From the NCBI GenBank assembly GCA_002243285.1, contig CP022585.1, positions 3,398,641 to 3,462,640 of the forward strand: a stretch of DNA of 64,000 nt. The letters run 5' to 3'. Below, piece by piece: positions 44,272-52,258 of the stretch. The DNA comes from Candidatus Fluviicola riflensis. Its GTDB lineage: Bacteria; Bacteroidota; Bacteroidia; Flavobacteriales_D; Crocinitomicaceae. The translations under genes and the position numbers were made by a program. The notes beneath the pieces are model-generated. The model searched no databases and was not told where the DNA came from. It was given only the letters and a program-made list of their open reading frames with translations. Position 1 is the first letter of the stretch, and each line of letters opens with the position of its first letter.

Positions 44272-45714
44272 ATGAAAAGATCACTACTACTATTATCTTC
44301 CTTACTAACTCTTTCTGTCAACGCCCAAAACGTTGGTATCAATGGTACGGGAGCTGCACCTGCCGCAAGTGCAATGCTCGATATATCTTCTACAAACTCA
44401 GGGCTTTTAATTCCCAGAATGACCACTGCTCAACGCACAGCCATTGCTGCGCCTGCAACCGGACTTTTGGTTTATGATACAAACATCGGCAGTTTTTACT
44501 ATTATGATGGTACCCAGTGGATCTGGATGTTGTCTAACACAACGGGCTGGACGCTAAACGGAAACACGCCGGCTGCAACCAATTTCATGGGATCTACAAA
44601 TGCCCAGGTAGTTCGTTTTTTCTGTAATAATATTGAACGCTTTCGTTTGAATCCTGGTGACGGTGAATTTGTAGCCGGAGCAACTGCTTCACCCTATGCC
44701 GGAGATTTGATGGCTGGCGTGGCTACTGCCGCATTGACTTTTGCCATAAACGGTTATACTTCGCAAAATGGTTCAGGTGTTTGGGGTGAAACCTTGGCCG
44801 CAAGTGCTTCTAATTTTGCTGCCGTTCAAGGTGTCTATAGCGGTACGGGCGGCGGCTCGGGAGTTCTCGGAAATTTCAACGGAACCAGTACAGTAAATAC
44901 ACGTTCCGGAGTTTACGGTGTCTGTAGCACTCCTGCCCTGACTAACGGTGGCGCCGGTGCATATGGTTACAACGCTGTAGCAAGTGGTAACCAGCACATG
45001 GGAATCCTGGGCAATTACAACGGTGCTGCTTATGGAATCGGTGCTTACGGAGTCGGTTTCGGAGGTGGTATCCTTACCGGTAACAACGATGTTGCTGTTG
45101 TGGGCTGGAGAGCTAATAACAGTAATTATTCCGGTTACTTCAACGGAAATCATGTAATTGCCAACGGAACCAAATCAGCTTCTGTACCAACTACGAAAGG
45201 AAATCAGTTGTTATACGTTACGGAAACACCGGAAGTATGGTTCGAGGATCTTGGTGGCGGAACATTGGTCAACGGAGAAGCTACCATACAATTGGATGCG
45301 TTGTTTTTGGAAACTGTTGTGATTGATGCCGATCATCCGATGCGTGTTTTTATCCAGATGGAAGGTGAATCGAAGGAAGTTTATGTAACGAAAGGCACCA
45401 CTAGTTTTACAGTAAAAGAACGCAACGGAGGTGCTTCCAATGCCGAATTCTCATACCGAATCATGGCAAAACGTTTAAATTTCCAGGATCACCGATTCGG
45501 AAACGATCCTGTTTGGGGGCCTGGCGATACACACAAGTATTCACAATACGCGACTCCACCACCGGTCGATTACGACGAAAATGTACGTTTCCAGGAAAGT
45601 CAGCGTGCCAATTGGAAACAAACACCGATGCCGGAAGGATTTATCTATTATGATCAAATTCAGAAAGAAGCGCAAGAACGTGCATTAGAAAAACCTGAAA
45701 CGCCGAAGAATTAA
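44272..45714 (+). CDS. Secreted Gly/Asn-rich surface-type protein
   Basis: This 480-residue protein has a signal peptide (MKRSLLLLSSLLTLSVNAQ). Its N-terminal segment NVGINGTGAAPAASAMLDISSTNSGLLIPRM and LLVYDTNIGSFYYYDGTQW is typical of Bacteroidota fibre-like surface proteins. Residues 120-290 are rich in Gly, Asn and Ser with irregular repeats of GVYGV, GILGNYNGAAYG and GAYGVGFGGG, suggesting a beta-solenoid stalk. The C-terminal 180 residues have strands and a charged tail (EKPETPKN). No T9SS sorting domain is present. The exact role is unknown; a surface or spore-coat-like adhesin is possible. It ends at a clear terminator. Confidence 0.75.
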   Translation: MKRSLLLLSSLLTLSVNAQNVGINGTGAAPAASAMLDISSTNSGLLIPRMTTAQRTAIAAPATGLLVYDTNIGSFYYYDGTQWIWMLSNTTGWTLNGNTPAATNFMGSTNAQVVRFFCNNIERFRLNPGDGEFVAGATASPYAGDLMAGVATAALTFAINGYTSQNGSGVWGETLAASASNFAAVQGVYSGTGGGSGVLGNFNGTSTVNTRSGVYGVCSTPALTNGGAGAYGYNAVASGNQHMGILGNYNGAAYGIGAYGVGFGGGILTGNNDVAVVGWRANNSNYSGYFNGNHVIANGTKSASVPTTKGNQLLYVTETPEVWFEDLGGGTLVNGEATIQLDALFLETVVIDADHPMRVFIQMEGESKEVYVTKGTTSFTVKERNGGASNAEFSYRIMAKRLNFQDHRFGNDPVWGPGDTHKYSQYATPPPVDYDENVRFQESQRANWKQTPMPEGFIYYDQIQKEAQERALEKPETPKN

Positions 45715-45753
45715 TTTTAACCAGGCGGTAAAAATAATAGCCATTGGCTAAAG

Positions 45754-45786
45754 AAGGCAGGTATTGAAACATACCTGCTTTTTTTT
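45754..45786 (+). terminator. Rho-independent terminator
   Basis: GCAGGTAT (45758-45765) pairs with ATACCTGC (45771-45778), extended by AA/TT, and is followed by eight T. Confidence 0.88.
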
Positions 45787-45830
45787 GTTATCTCGTACCA
45801 ATAGCCGCGTACTTTCCGTATTTTCACCAC

Positions 45831-46709
45831 ATGGAGGGCATGAAGGAACAACAACAAAAGGCGATTAGCACAGCATACTTCAGTATGTTTGGCAATCTTA
45901 TTTTGGCGTTGACAAAAGGTGCCGTAGGTTTTTTCGGTAATTCCTTTGCATTGATTGCAGATGCAATCGAATCTACCGCCGATGTATTTTCTTCATTCCT
46001 GGTATTGGTTGGTTTAAAATATGCCAAACGTCCACCCGATGAAAATCACCCTTACGGCCACGGAAAAGTAGAGCCGCTCATTACCTTTGTTGTAGTTGGT
46101 TTTCTATGTATATCGGCTACTTACATTGTAATTGAAAGCATTCACAATATCCGCACTCCGCACAAAGTACCGCAAGCGTATACACTTTGGTTTCTGGCGG
46201 CAATTATTGTTATCAAGGAACTTTCATATCGCTTCGTCTCAAAAAAAAGCAAGGAAACCGGAAGTGGCTCTCTCAAAGCGGATGCATGGCATCACCGCAG
46301 CGATGCCATTACTTCACTTTGCGCATTTGTGGGTATTTCCATTGCTCTCTGGTTGGGAAATGATTACGCGGAAGCCGATGATTGGGCGGCATTGCTATCA
46401 TCCGGATTTATTTATGTCAACGCCTTTCTGATTTTTCGTCCTGCTTTGGGTGAAGTAATGGATGAGCATCGTCATCATGCTTTTGTGGATGATATCCGCA
46501 CTTTTTCGCAAGAGGTTCCCCATGTGGTTCGTACAGAAAAATGCCTGGTCAGAAAATCGGGAATGCGTTATTGGGTAGACATTCATGTTCACGTAGACGG
46601 AAAATTGTCTGTCGATGAAGGCCATACAATCGCACACACACTCAAATCGCACCTGATGGAAAAATTGCCTGTAATTGAAGATGTGCTGGTGCATATAGAA
46701 CCCGCTTAA
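45831..46709 (+). CDS. Cation diffusion facilitator (CDF) transporter
   Basis: The 292-residue protein has six predicted helices with the CDF signature: GFFGNSFALIADAIESTADVFSSF (metal-binding Asp and acidic residues of helix II), HPYGHGKVEPLITFVVVG, and KADAWHHRSDAITSLCAFVG, where HHxxD of helix V completes the metal site. The C-terminal 80 residues form the cytoplasmic ferredoxin-like domain (VRKSGMRYWVDIHVHVDGKLSV). It exports Zn2+, Fe2+, Mn2+ or Cd2+ by proton exchange; HxxxD at both sites is common in Zn/Cd exporters, but the metal cannot be fixed. The start may be at 45831 or 45840. It is a single gene followed by an AT-rich palindrome. Confidence 0.92.
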   Translation: MEGMKEQQQKAISTAYFSMFGNLILALTKGAVGFFGNSFALIADAIESTADVFSSFLVLVGLKYAKRPPDENHPYGHGKVEPLITFVVVGFLCISATYIVIESIHNIRTPHKVPQAYTLWFLAAIIVIKELSYRFVSKKSKETGSGSLKADAWHHRSDAITSLCAFVGISIALWLGNDYAEADDWAALLSSGFIYVNAFLIFRPALGEVMDEHRHHAFVDDIRTFSQEVPHVVRTEKCLVRKSGMRYWVDIHVHVDGKLSVDEGHTIAHTLKSHLMEKLPVIEDVLVHIEPA

Positions 46710-46718
46710 GAATTCTAA

Positions 46719-46790
46719 ATTGAAAATGTAAAATTGAAAAGGAAGCATATACTTCAATTTCTTTCAATTTTAAATTTTACATTTTCAATT
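46719..46790. repeat. AT-rich palindrome (TTGAAAATGTAAAATTG type)
   Basis: ATTGAAAATGTAAAATTGAAA (46719-46739) is matched by its reverse complement in TTTCAATTTT...ATTTTACATTTTCAAT (46762-46789), with an 8-nt insertion. It could act as a terminator for the CDF gene. Confidence 0.6.
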
Positions 46791-46807
46791 AATTCATCAT
46801 TCAAACG

Positions 46808-46815
46808 TACCTTTG
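46808..46815 (+). promoter_or_regulatory. Putative -7 box TACCTTTG
   Basis: TACCTTTG matches TAnnTTTG and lies 22 bp before the ATG at 46838. The upstream sequence is AT-rich, but no TTG -33 element is clear. Confidence 0.45.
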
Positions 46816-46837
46816 TAGTACAAAAATTCAAACAGCT

Positions 46838-47443
46838 ATGTCGCAAATTCCAATTACCGTATACGTCGAAATGACTCCGAACCCGAACACGATGAAATTC
46901 GTGGCCAATAAATATCTATTGATTTCGGGTGATTCAGTAGAATTTACCAGTCAGGCGGAAGCAAAAGGTTATTCCCCACTTGCCGAAGAATTATTCAACT
47001 TTCCGTTTGTGAAAGGTGTTTTTTTAGCCGCTAACTTTATTACCGTTGCCAAAAATGACAGCATTTCATGGGACTTTGTGACCATGGAATTACGCGAATT
47101 CATCAAAAACTGGCTGGCAGAAGGAAAAGATGTGTTGGTGATGATGCCGCCACCGAAAGCTCCTGCAGCTTCAACAGACGAATCAAAACCTACAAAAACC
47201 TACGAACCTTCCGAATACGATGATGCAATCCGCAGCTTGTTGGATGAATATGTGCGTCCGGCGGTAGAAAACGATGGTGGCGCCATTGATTTTGTTGGAT
47301 TCGACGAAGGAATCGTAACCGTAGCTTTACGCGGATCTTGTTCTGGTTGTCCGTCGAGCACCGCTACGTTGAAAGGCGGAATCGAAAACTTACTGAAATC
47401 GCATTTACCTGAAGTAAAAGAAGTAGTAGCCGAATCGCTCTAA
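46838..47443 (+). CDS. NifU-like (NfuA-type) Fe-S cluster scaffold protein
   Basis: The 201-residue protein has an N-terminal Nfu_N domain (VYVEMTPNPNTMKFVANKYLL, residues 7-95), a short linker rich in Pro, Ala and Lys, and a C-terminal NifU domain (residues 130-200) with VRPAVENDGGAIDFVGF and GSCSGCPSSTATLKGGIENLL. The CSGC motif holds a [4Fe-4S] cluster at the dimer interface. It should deliver clusters to apoproteins. It differs from gamma-proteobacterial NfuA, whose N-terminal domain is A-type. It is a single gene with promoter and terminator. Confidence 0.93.
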   Translation: MSQIPITVYVEMTPNPNTMKFVANKYLLISGDSVEFTSQAEAKGYSPLAEELFNFPFVKGVFLAANFITVAKNDSISWDFVTMELREFIKNWLAEGKDVLVMMPPPKAPAASTDESKPTKTYEPSEYDDAIRSLLDEYVRPAVENDGGAIDFVGFDEGIVTVALRGSCSGCPSSTATLKGGIENLLKSHLPEVKEVVAESL

Positions 47444-47461
47444 GCTTTTTAGATATTATTG

Positions 47462-47508
47462 GATCGCCCGGTTCGCTTGAAAAAAGCAGATCGGGCGATC
47501 TTTTTTTT
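47462..47508 (+). terminator. Rho-independent terminator after the NifU-like gene
   Basis: GATCGCCCG (47462-47470) pairs with CGGGCGATC (47492-47500), with an inner GCTT/AAGC stem, followed by eight T. Confidence 0.92.
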
Positions 47509-47733
47509 GCCACGAATTTTCACAGAAACAGCATAAAAGAGTTCCCACGAATTCACGAATTTTTTGTGTGCCTAACGGACACGCTTTTATACACATATTA
47601 AGGATTGGTGTAAAATGTAGGAATCCATTGAATAAATGTGAGCGAGTCCGTTAGGCGAGCTGTAATTCGTGCATTCGTGGGAAAAACAATACCTCGGCTA
47701 GCCGGGGAGGTCAATACCCTGTCCATCTGTGGC
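47509..47733. repeat. Nested palindromic repeats: CACGAATT/CCTAACGGAC element inside CACAGA-type arms
   Basis: The outer arms are GCCACGAATTTTCACAGA (47509-47526) and the CATCTGTGGC end at 47724-47733. Inside lies a stronger pair: 47542-47584 beginning TTCCCACGAAT and ending CCTAACGGACACGC, and 47642-47683, its imperfect reverse complement. A small CCTCGGCTAGCCG hairpin lies at about 47692-47706. The rest of the 402-bp gap holds a terminator at its left end and the plug-protein promoter region at its right end. Confidence 0.85.
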
Positions 47734-47845
47734 AAACACATCTTACTCATACCAATTAATTTGTGGTTCGTCCACTTTTTTTCAATTCGCTTTATGGAAT
47801 TGTTACCACATGGTTATCTATAAGGAAATCTTAATTCTAAAAACC

Positions 47846-48589
47846 ATGAGACAATTACTTCTTTTAGGAATGCTTTTCATCGGAACAGCAACCTTCGCGC
47901 AAAATACCTACGGCGACATCATCGGAACGCTGGTTGACAAAAAAAATCAACCTATCTGGGGAGCAGCGGCCACCACTTTTTACGGCGAATCGATGTACCG
48001 CGCTCAAACTGATATTGACGGGCGTTTCCGGATCTCAGCTGTTCCGGCGGGAACATACCAGGTCTTCTTCGTCTATGAAGGCGATACCATTTATGCTCCC
48101 GAGAAAGTAGATGTTGCACCTGATAGTTACGGAACACTAAGCACGGTGACTTTCGCTCCAATAAATGATCTGACCCAAAGCAATGATTCGGTAACTATGT
48201 TGGATGATTTTGTTTTTTACGAAAAAATCAAACTCCCAATCGGTGAAGCGCCCATGACAAAACTGACCCAAAAGGAAATCAAATTCAGCCCGGTGAAAAA
48301 TGACATGAAAGCATTGGTAGCTGGAATGAACTCTGATGTACGTCAAACAGAGGACGGTTCACTTGTTTTCCGCGGAGCGCGCAAAGGCGATTTGATTTAC
48401 TACGTTGACGGCGTGAAAATGAATCAGGTTTTCAACTTGCCAAGTTCAGCTTTAGGATATGTAATGGTGTATTCCGGGGCGATTCCTGCCAAATACGGTG
48501 ATACAAACGGCGGTGTGATTGTGGTTGAAACCAGGAGTTATTTTGACTTGCTGCGCGAATACAACAGCCGCATGTCGCTGGGCGAATAA
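47846..48589 (+). CDS. Secreted carboxypeptidase-regulatory-like plus TonB plug protein without a barrel
   Basis: The ATG at 47846 starts signal peptide MRQLLLLGMLFIGTATFAQ; an in-frame extension to 47729 would bury it. Residues 22-110 form the carboxypeptidase-like domain (IIGTLVDKKNQPIWGAAATTFYG, FRISAVPAGTYQVFFVYEGD). Residues 135-235 resemble a TonB receptor plug (DVRQTEDGSLVFRGARKGDLIYYVDGVKM, GAIPAKYGDTNGGVIVVETRSYF). The protein then ends at residue 247, so the whole outer-membrane barrel is missing. It could be a stand-alone periplasmic plug-like protein, as known in Bacteroidota, or a receptor truncated by rearrangement. The conserved ending IVVETRSYFDL next to a 48-bp palindrome makes truncation worth checking. 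Confidence 0.82.
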   Translation: MRQLLLLGMLFIGTATFAQNTYGDIIGTLVDKKNQPIWGAAATTFYGESMYRAQTDIDGRFRISAVPAGTYQVFFVYEGDTIYAPEKVDVAPDSYGTLSTVTFAPINDLTQSNDSVTMLDDFVFYEKIKLPIGEAPMTKLTQKEIKFSPVKNDMKALVAGMNSDVRQTEDGSLVFRGARKGDLIYYVDGVKMNQVFNLPSSALGYVMVYSGAIPAKYGDTNGGVIVVETRSYFDLLREYNSRMSLGE

Positions 48590-48609
48590 TATTTATCAAA
48601 CCATCTATC

Positions 48610-48657
48610 AAATAAATAAGTACGGGTGACTCGCGAGTCACCCGTACTTATTTATTT
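48610..48657. terminator. Perfect 48-bp palindrome between convergent genes (GACTCGCGAGTC core)
   Basis: The perfect inverted repeat has a 24-bp arm, no loop, and is centred between 48633 and 48634. The stop codon of the guanylyltransferase gene (48652-48654) lies inside. It is the same type as 40924-40965, sharing the GACTCGCGAGTC core and AATAAG ends. Confidence 0.9.
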
Positions 48658-49740
48658 CGGAAAAAACTTCGGACTGGCCTCTTCCATCGGAATGAGGTAT
48701 TTCTTCAGGTTTTGTTCGTCATCTTTGTTCAGGATCATCAGCATATTATCCGATTCAACCACAATGTGATTATCCAATCCTTCAATCAGCGCCAGTTTAT
48801 CGTTGGGTAAATTCACGATGCAATTAGTGGAATTGATCATGTGCACATTGTCGCCGATCACCGCATTTCCATTGTAATCCTTTTCGAGGTGCGTGTACAA
48901 ACTTCCCCACGTTCCCAAATCGGACCAATCGAACGTAGCTAATACCACATCTACGTTCTTGGCATTTTCCATCACTGCAAAATCGATGGAAATATCTTCA
49001 CAGGCTGCAAAACAGTGATTCACATAAGCTTGTTCTTCAGCAGTGTTGTATTTATACGATTCAGCGGTAAACAATTCATGCAGTTCCGGTTTGAATTTTT
49101 CCAACGCATGCAGAATAGTTACTGAACGCCAAATGAAAATGCCTGAATTCCAATAATAATTTCCGCTCTTCACGAAAATTTCCGCCAGTTCACGATTTGG
49201 TTTTTCAGTAAAATGTTTTACATCTTTCACCTGGCCTGGCAAAATATCACCATCCTCCACAAATTCGATGTAACCGTAACCGGTATCAGGTCGTGTCGGT
49301 TTGATCCCCAACGTTACCAAACGCTCATTCCTATTGGCTGTTTCAATTGCAATGCGAATAACATCAACAAATTTTTCTTCTTTTAAGATCAAATGATCAG
49401 AAGGCGCAACTACCAGCGTTGCATTTGGGTTGATCGCATGAATTTTCGCAGCCGCATAAGTAATACACGGAGCTGTATTCTTGCGTTCCGGTTCAGTAAG
49501 AATCTGATCGTATGACAATTCGGGTAATTGCTCCTTTACAATGTCTTTGTAGATAGCGTTGGTGACAATGTAAATATTTTCAGCCGGAGCAATGTTCAGC
49601 AAACGCTCAAAAGTCATTCGCAGTAACGATTTACCGATTCCCAAAACGTCCAGGAATTGTTTCGGTCGCTGAACGGTAGACATGGGCCAGAACCGACTTC
49701 CGATTCCACCGGCCATGATAACGCAATAATTATCTTTCAT
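48652..49740 (-). CDS. Mannose-1-phosphate guanylyltransferase
   Basis: The 362-residue protein starts CVIMAGGIGSRFWPMSTVQRPKQFLD, the nucleotide-sugar pyrophosphorylase signature GGxGxRxWPxS-xxxPKQF. It has LVVAPSDHLILKEE, DTGYGYIEF and FTEKPNRELAEIFVKSGNYYWNSGIFIW. A short C-terminal region lacks the isomerase cupin found in bifunctional ManC/AlgA. It makes GDP-mannose from mannose-1-phosphate and GTP for glycan synthesis. The downstream SprT-like gene shares the strand and is 7 bp away, so both may be one transcript. It ends inside the GACTCGCGAGTC palindrome. Confidence 0.94.
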   Translation of the reverse strand: MKDNYCVIMAGGIGSRFWPMSTVQRPKQFLDVLGIGKSLLRMTFERLLNIAPAENIYIVTNAIYKDIVKEQLPELSYDQILTEPERKNTAPCITYAAAKIHAINPNATLVVAPSDHLILKEEKFVDVIRIAIETANRNERLVTLGIKPTRPDTGYGYIEFVEDGDILPGQVKDVKHFTEKPNRELAEIFVKSGNYYWNSGIFIWRSVTILHALEKFKPELHELFTAESYKYNTAEEQAYVNHCFAACEDISIDFAVMENAKNVDVVLATFDWSDLGTWGSLYTHLEKDYNGNAVIGDNVHMINSTNCIVNLPNDKLALIEGLDNHIVVESDNMLMILNKDDEQNLKKYLIPMEEASPKFFPK

Positions 49741-49747
49741 GTAGTTA

Positions 49748-50374
49748 TTATTCTATGTGATGTACGGTTGCAAGCGCATGAATGAGGAAATTTCGCCGTG
49801 AAGAAATCTCTTCACACATAAAACGGGTACGGCGTAATTCCCCTTTTCTAAAGTGCCTTCCTTGCAACGCAAAAGTAGCATTTTTCGGTAATTCTTCTAA
49901 CGTGAGCGCATCATTCACCTGCATGTCGAATTGCCGCAAAACGCGCGATAATTGAGTATCGGAACACGAAGATGCTTTGGTATTTGCCAAACTGCGCATC
50001 AGGGCGTTTTCGATTTCTTTTGGCAGCAATCCCGAAGAGATAGCCGGCCAAAGCATGGTGCGATAGGTTTGCTTCCACTCTTCTCCATGCGGTTTTACCC
50101 GGTTTCCGTAAAGAAGAAACGTTTCCAAGTGCGCGAATTCGTGCAAAGTAGTGATCAAAAAACTATACGGATTCAAGTTGCCATTTACGGAAATACGATG
50201 ATGTTTTTCAGTTCCCATCGGCGGACGATAATCTCCCAGCTTGGTGTTGCGCGGAGCTTTGATCGAAAAACGAACAGGATATTTCAGCAACAAACCTGCA
50301 ACCATAGCCTCAAATCCTTGCGGGAGGTACGGACGCAGTTGTTTTTCCAACCGTTGTTGTTTCTCGTCATTCAT
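49748..50374 (-). CDS. SprT-like zinc metalloprotease-fold protein
   Basis: The 208-residue protein has the SprT-like core: RFSIKAPRNTKLGDYRPP, HRISVNGNLNPYSFLITTLHEFAHLETF, where HEFAH is the HExxH zinc site, followed by VKPHGEEWKQTYRTMLWPA with the third ligand candidate His in KPHGEEW. The C-terminal part has no zinc-ribbon Cys pair, unlike SprT of E. coli. The family includes DNA-protein crosslink proteases in eukaryotes. The bacterial role is unknown. It lies upstream of the guanylyltransferase gene with a gap of only 7 bp. Confidence 0.88.
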   Translation of the reverse strand: MNDEKQQRLEKQLRPYLPQGFEAMVAGLLLKYPVRFSIKAPRNTKLGDYRPPMGTEKHHRISVNGNLNPYSFLITTLHEFAHLETFLLYGNRVKPHGEEWKQTYRTMLWPAISSGLLPKEIENALMRSLANTKASSCSDTQLSRVLRQFDMQVNDALTLEELPKNATFALQGRHFRKGELRRTRFMCEEISSRRNFLIHALATVHHIE

Positions 50375-50727
50375 TAAATACGAAAATACAGCATTGATGA
50401 TTTATTTCGGCCGTTTTTACTGAAAATAGTTATGAGTGGAGAAGCGTTGAAAATTTGGCAGGAAATGATGGGATAATTTCGGCGATCTGTTGGTAGGTAA
50501 ATTGGCGAAAAATGGTGTTTCACATTTCAAAAAATTTCTGTAAGCCTTTATTTCCGGACTTCTTTGATAATTCTAAAATTTGCAAATTTACCAAATGGCA
50601 AATTTGCAAATTTTAGAATTTTACACTTTTCTCGCCAAAATTCCACCCGCTTCAACCGCAACGCTTTTATTCAACCGCAAAACAATCATTTTCCAAAACG
50701 GATATTTCCATTAACTTTATCCTCACA
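50375..50727. other. Gene-free stretch (353 bp) with a perfect AT-rich palindrome
   Basis: AATTCTAAAATTTGCAAATTT (50569-50589) is perfectly complementary to 50600-50620 around a 10-nt loop, one of the longest hairpins in the window. The remainder is AT-rich; it should hold the promoters for the divergent SprT and MlaE genes. No gene was seen. Confidence 0.75.
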
Positions 50728-51468
50728 ATGGGCGTCATTCGCAATATCGGTAAGTATATGAACATGCTTTGGGTGGTTTTCTCACTGCCTGATAAATGGC
50801 GTATTTTCCGTACCCGTCTGTTTGAAGAAATCGAGCTTATCGGGATCAAATCCATTCCAATTGTAGCATTGATGTCGGCCTTTATGGGTGGTGTAATCGC
50901 CATGCAAACGGCTTCCAACATGAGTAATCCGCTGTTGCCAACCTATACCGTTGGTTACATTACACAATCAAGTACCATTCTGGAGTTCTCACCTACTATT
51001 ATTTCACTGATCTTGGCCGGAAAAATCGGATCGAATGTAGCTTCCGAAATAGGAACCATGCGCGTTACAGAGCAAATTGATGCACTGGAGATTATGGGTG
51101 TGAATTCACTTTCGTTCTTAGTATTACCCAAAACAATCGCTGCTATTTTATTCTTCCCCGTTCTGGTTGTTTTTTCCATCGGACTCAGTTTGATCGGAGG
51201 TTGGCTTTCAGTCGTGATTTCGGGCTTGCTTTCCAGTGAAGATTACGTGCTTGGAATCCGGTCGTTTTTCCTTGTTAGCAACGTGGTGTATGCCTTGACC
51301 AAAACCGTTGTCTTCGGCTTTCTGATCGTTACCGTTTCATCGTTTTACGGCTATTACACTAAAGGTGGTGCATTGGATGTGGGACGTTCTTCCACACAAG
51401 CCGTTGTTAGTTCCAGTATTGCCATCCTGATTGCCAATTTCCTGCTCACTCAAATGATCTTACTCTGA
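50728..51468 (+). CDS. MlaE family ABC transporter permease
   Basis: The 246-residue protein has about five hydrophobic segments. It shows the MlaE motifs IGIKSIPIVALMSAFMGGVIAMQTA, LAGKIGSNVASEIGTMRVTEQIDALEIMGV and FSIGLSLIGGWLSVVISGLL. MlaE with MlaF forms the inner-membrane part of systems that move phospholipid between membranes. It overlaps the ATPase gene by 1 bp (TGATG), so the pair is translationally coupled. The usual MlaD-type MCE partner is not in this window. Confidence 0.93.
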   Translation: MGVIRNIGKYMNMLWVVFSLPDKWRIFRTRLFEEIELIGIKSIPIVALMSAFMGGVIAMQTASNMSNPLLPTYTVGYITQSSTILEFSPTIISLILAGKIGSNVASEIGTMRVTEQIDALEIMGVNSLSFLVLPKTIAAILFFPVLVVFSIGLSLIGGWLSVVISGLLSSEDYVLGIRSFFLVSNVVYALTKTVVFGFLIVTVSSFYGYYTKGGALDVGRSSTQAVVSSSIAILIANFLLTQMILL

Positions 51469-52226
51469 TGATTGAAGTAAAAAACGTCAATAAGTCGTTC
51501 GGAGAAAATCAGGTACTCAAAGATATCTCCACCACTTTCGAGAAGGGAAAAGTAAACCTTATTATCGGCCAGTCCGGACAAGGGAAATCGGTTCTTGCGA
51601 AATGCGTGGTTGGGTTGCACGAAGTTGATTCGGGTGAAATTCTGTACGACGGACGCGATTTCTGCAAGATGGACCGCTTGCAACGGAAGGAAATCCGGAA
51701 GGAAATCGGGATGTTGTTCCAGGGATCAGCGTTGTTTGACTCGCTTACCGTAGAAGAAAACGTGATGTTTCCGCTTTCGATGTTTACCCAAATGAGTAAA
51801 AAGGAAATGCAGGAACGAGCAGATTTCTGCCTGGAACGTGTTAATCTTGAAGGGAAAAATAAACTTTATCCATCGGAATGTAGTGGCGGAATGCAGAAAC
51901 GGATTGCCATTGCCAGAGCTATTTCCATGAAACCACGTTACCTGTTTTGTGATGAACCCAATTCGGGACTCGATCCGAAAACATCAATTGTGATAGACGG
52001 ATTGATCAAGGAAATCACTTACGAATACGATATCACGACTGTTGTGATTACACACGATATGAACTCTGTGATCGAAATCGGTGACAACGTGGTCTTTATC
52101 AACGAAGGTCAAAACTGGTGGCAGGGAACCAAAAAATCGATTATCACCACAGATAACGAAGCCATTATCGACTTTGTATACGCTTCAGAATTTATGAAGG
52201 AAATCAAAGAACAGATGCAACGCTGA
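51468..52226 (+). CDS. MlaF-type ABC transporter ATP-binding protein
   Basis: This 252-residue ATPase has the Walker A LIIGQSGQGKSVLAKCVVG, Q-loop LFQGSALFDSLTVEENV, signature ECSGGMQKRIAIARAI, Walker B PRYLFCDEPNSGLDP and H-switch VVITHDMNSVIEIGDNV. The residues match the MlaF group. It energises the MlaE permease and starts 1 bp inside that gene's stop codon. It is followed by a T9SS protein gene on the opposite strand. Confidence 0.95.
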   Translation: MIEVKNVNKSFGENQVLKDISTTFEKGKVNLIIGQSGQGKSVLAKCVVGLHEVDSGEILYDGRDFCKMDRLQRKEIRKEIGMLFQGSALFDSLTVEENVMFPLSMFTQMSKKEMQERADFCLERVNLEGKNKLYPSECSGGMQKRIAIARAISMKPRYLFCDEPNSGLDPKTSIVIDGLIKEITYEYDITTVVITHDMNSVIEIGDNVVFINEGQNWWQGTKKSIITTDNEAIIDFVYASEFMKEIKEQMQR

Positions 52227-52258
52227 TTCGCTAATCGCACCTGTTTCACTCTTTTTTA

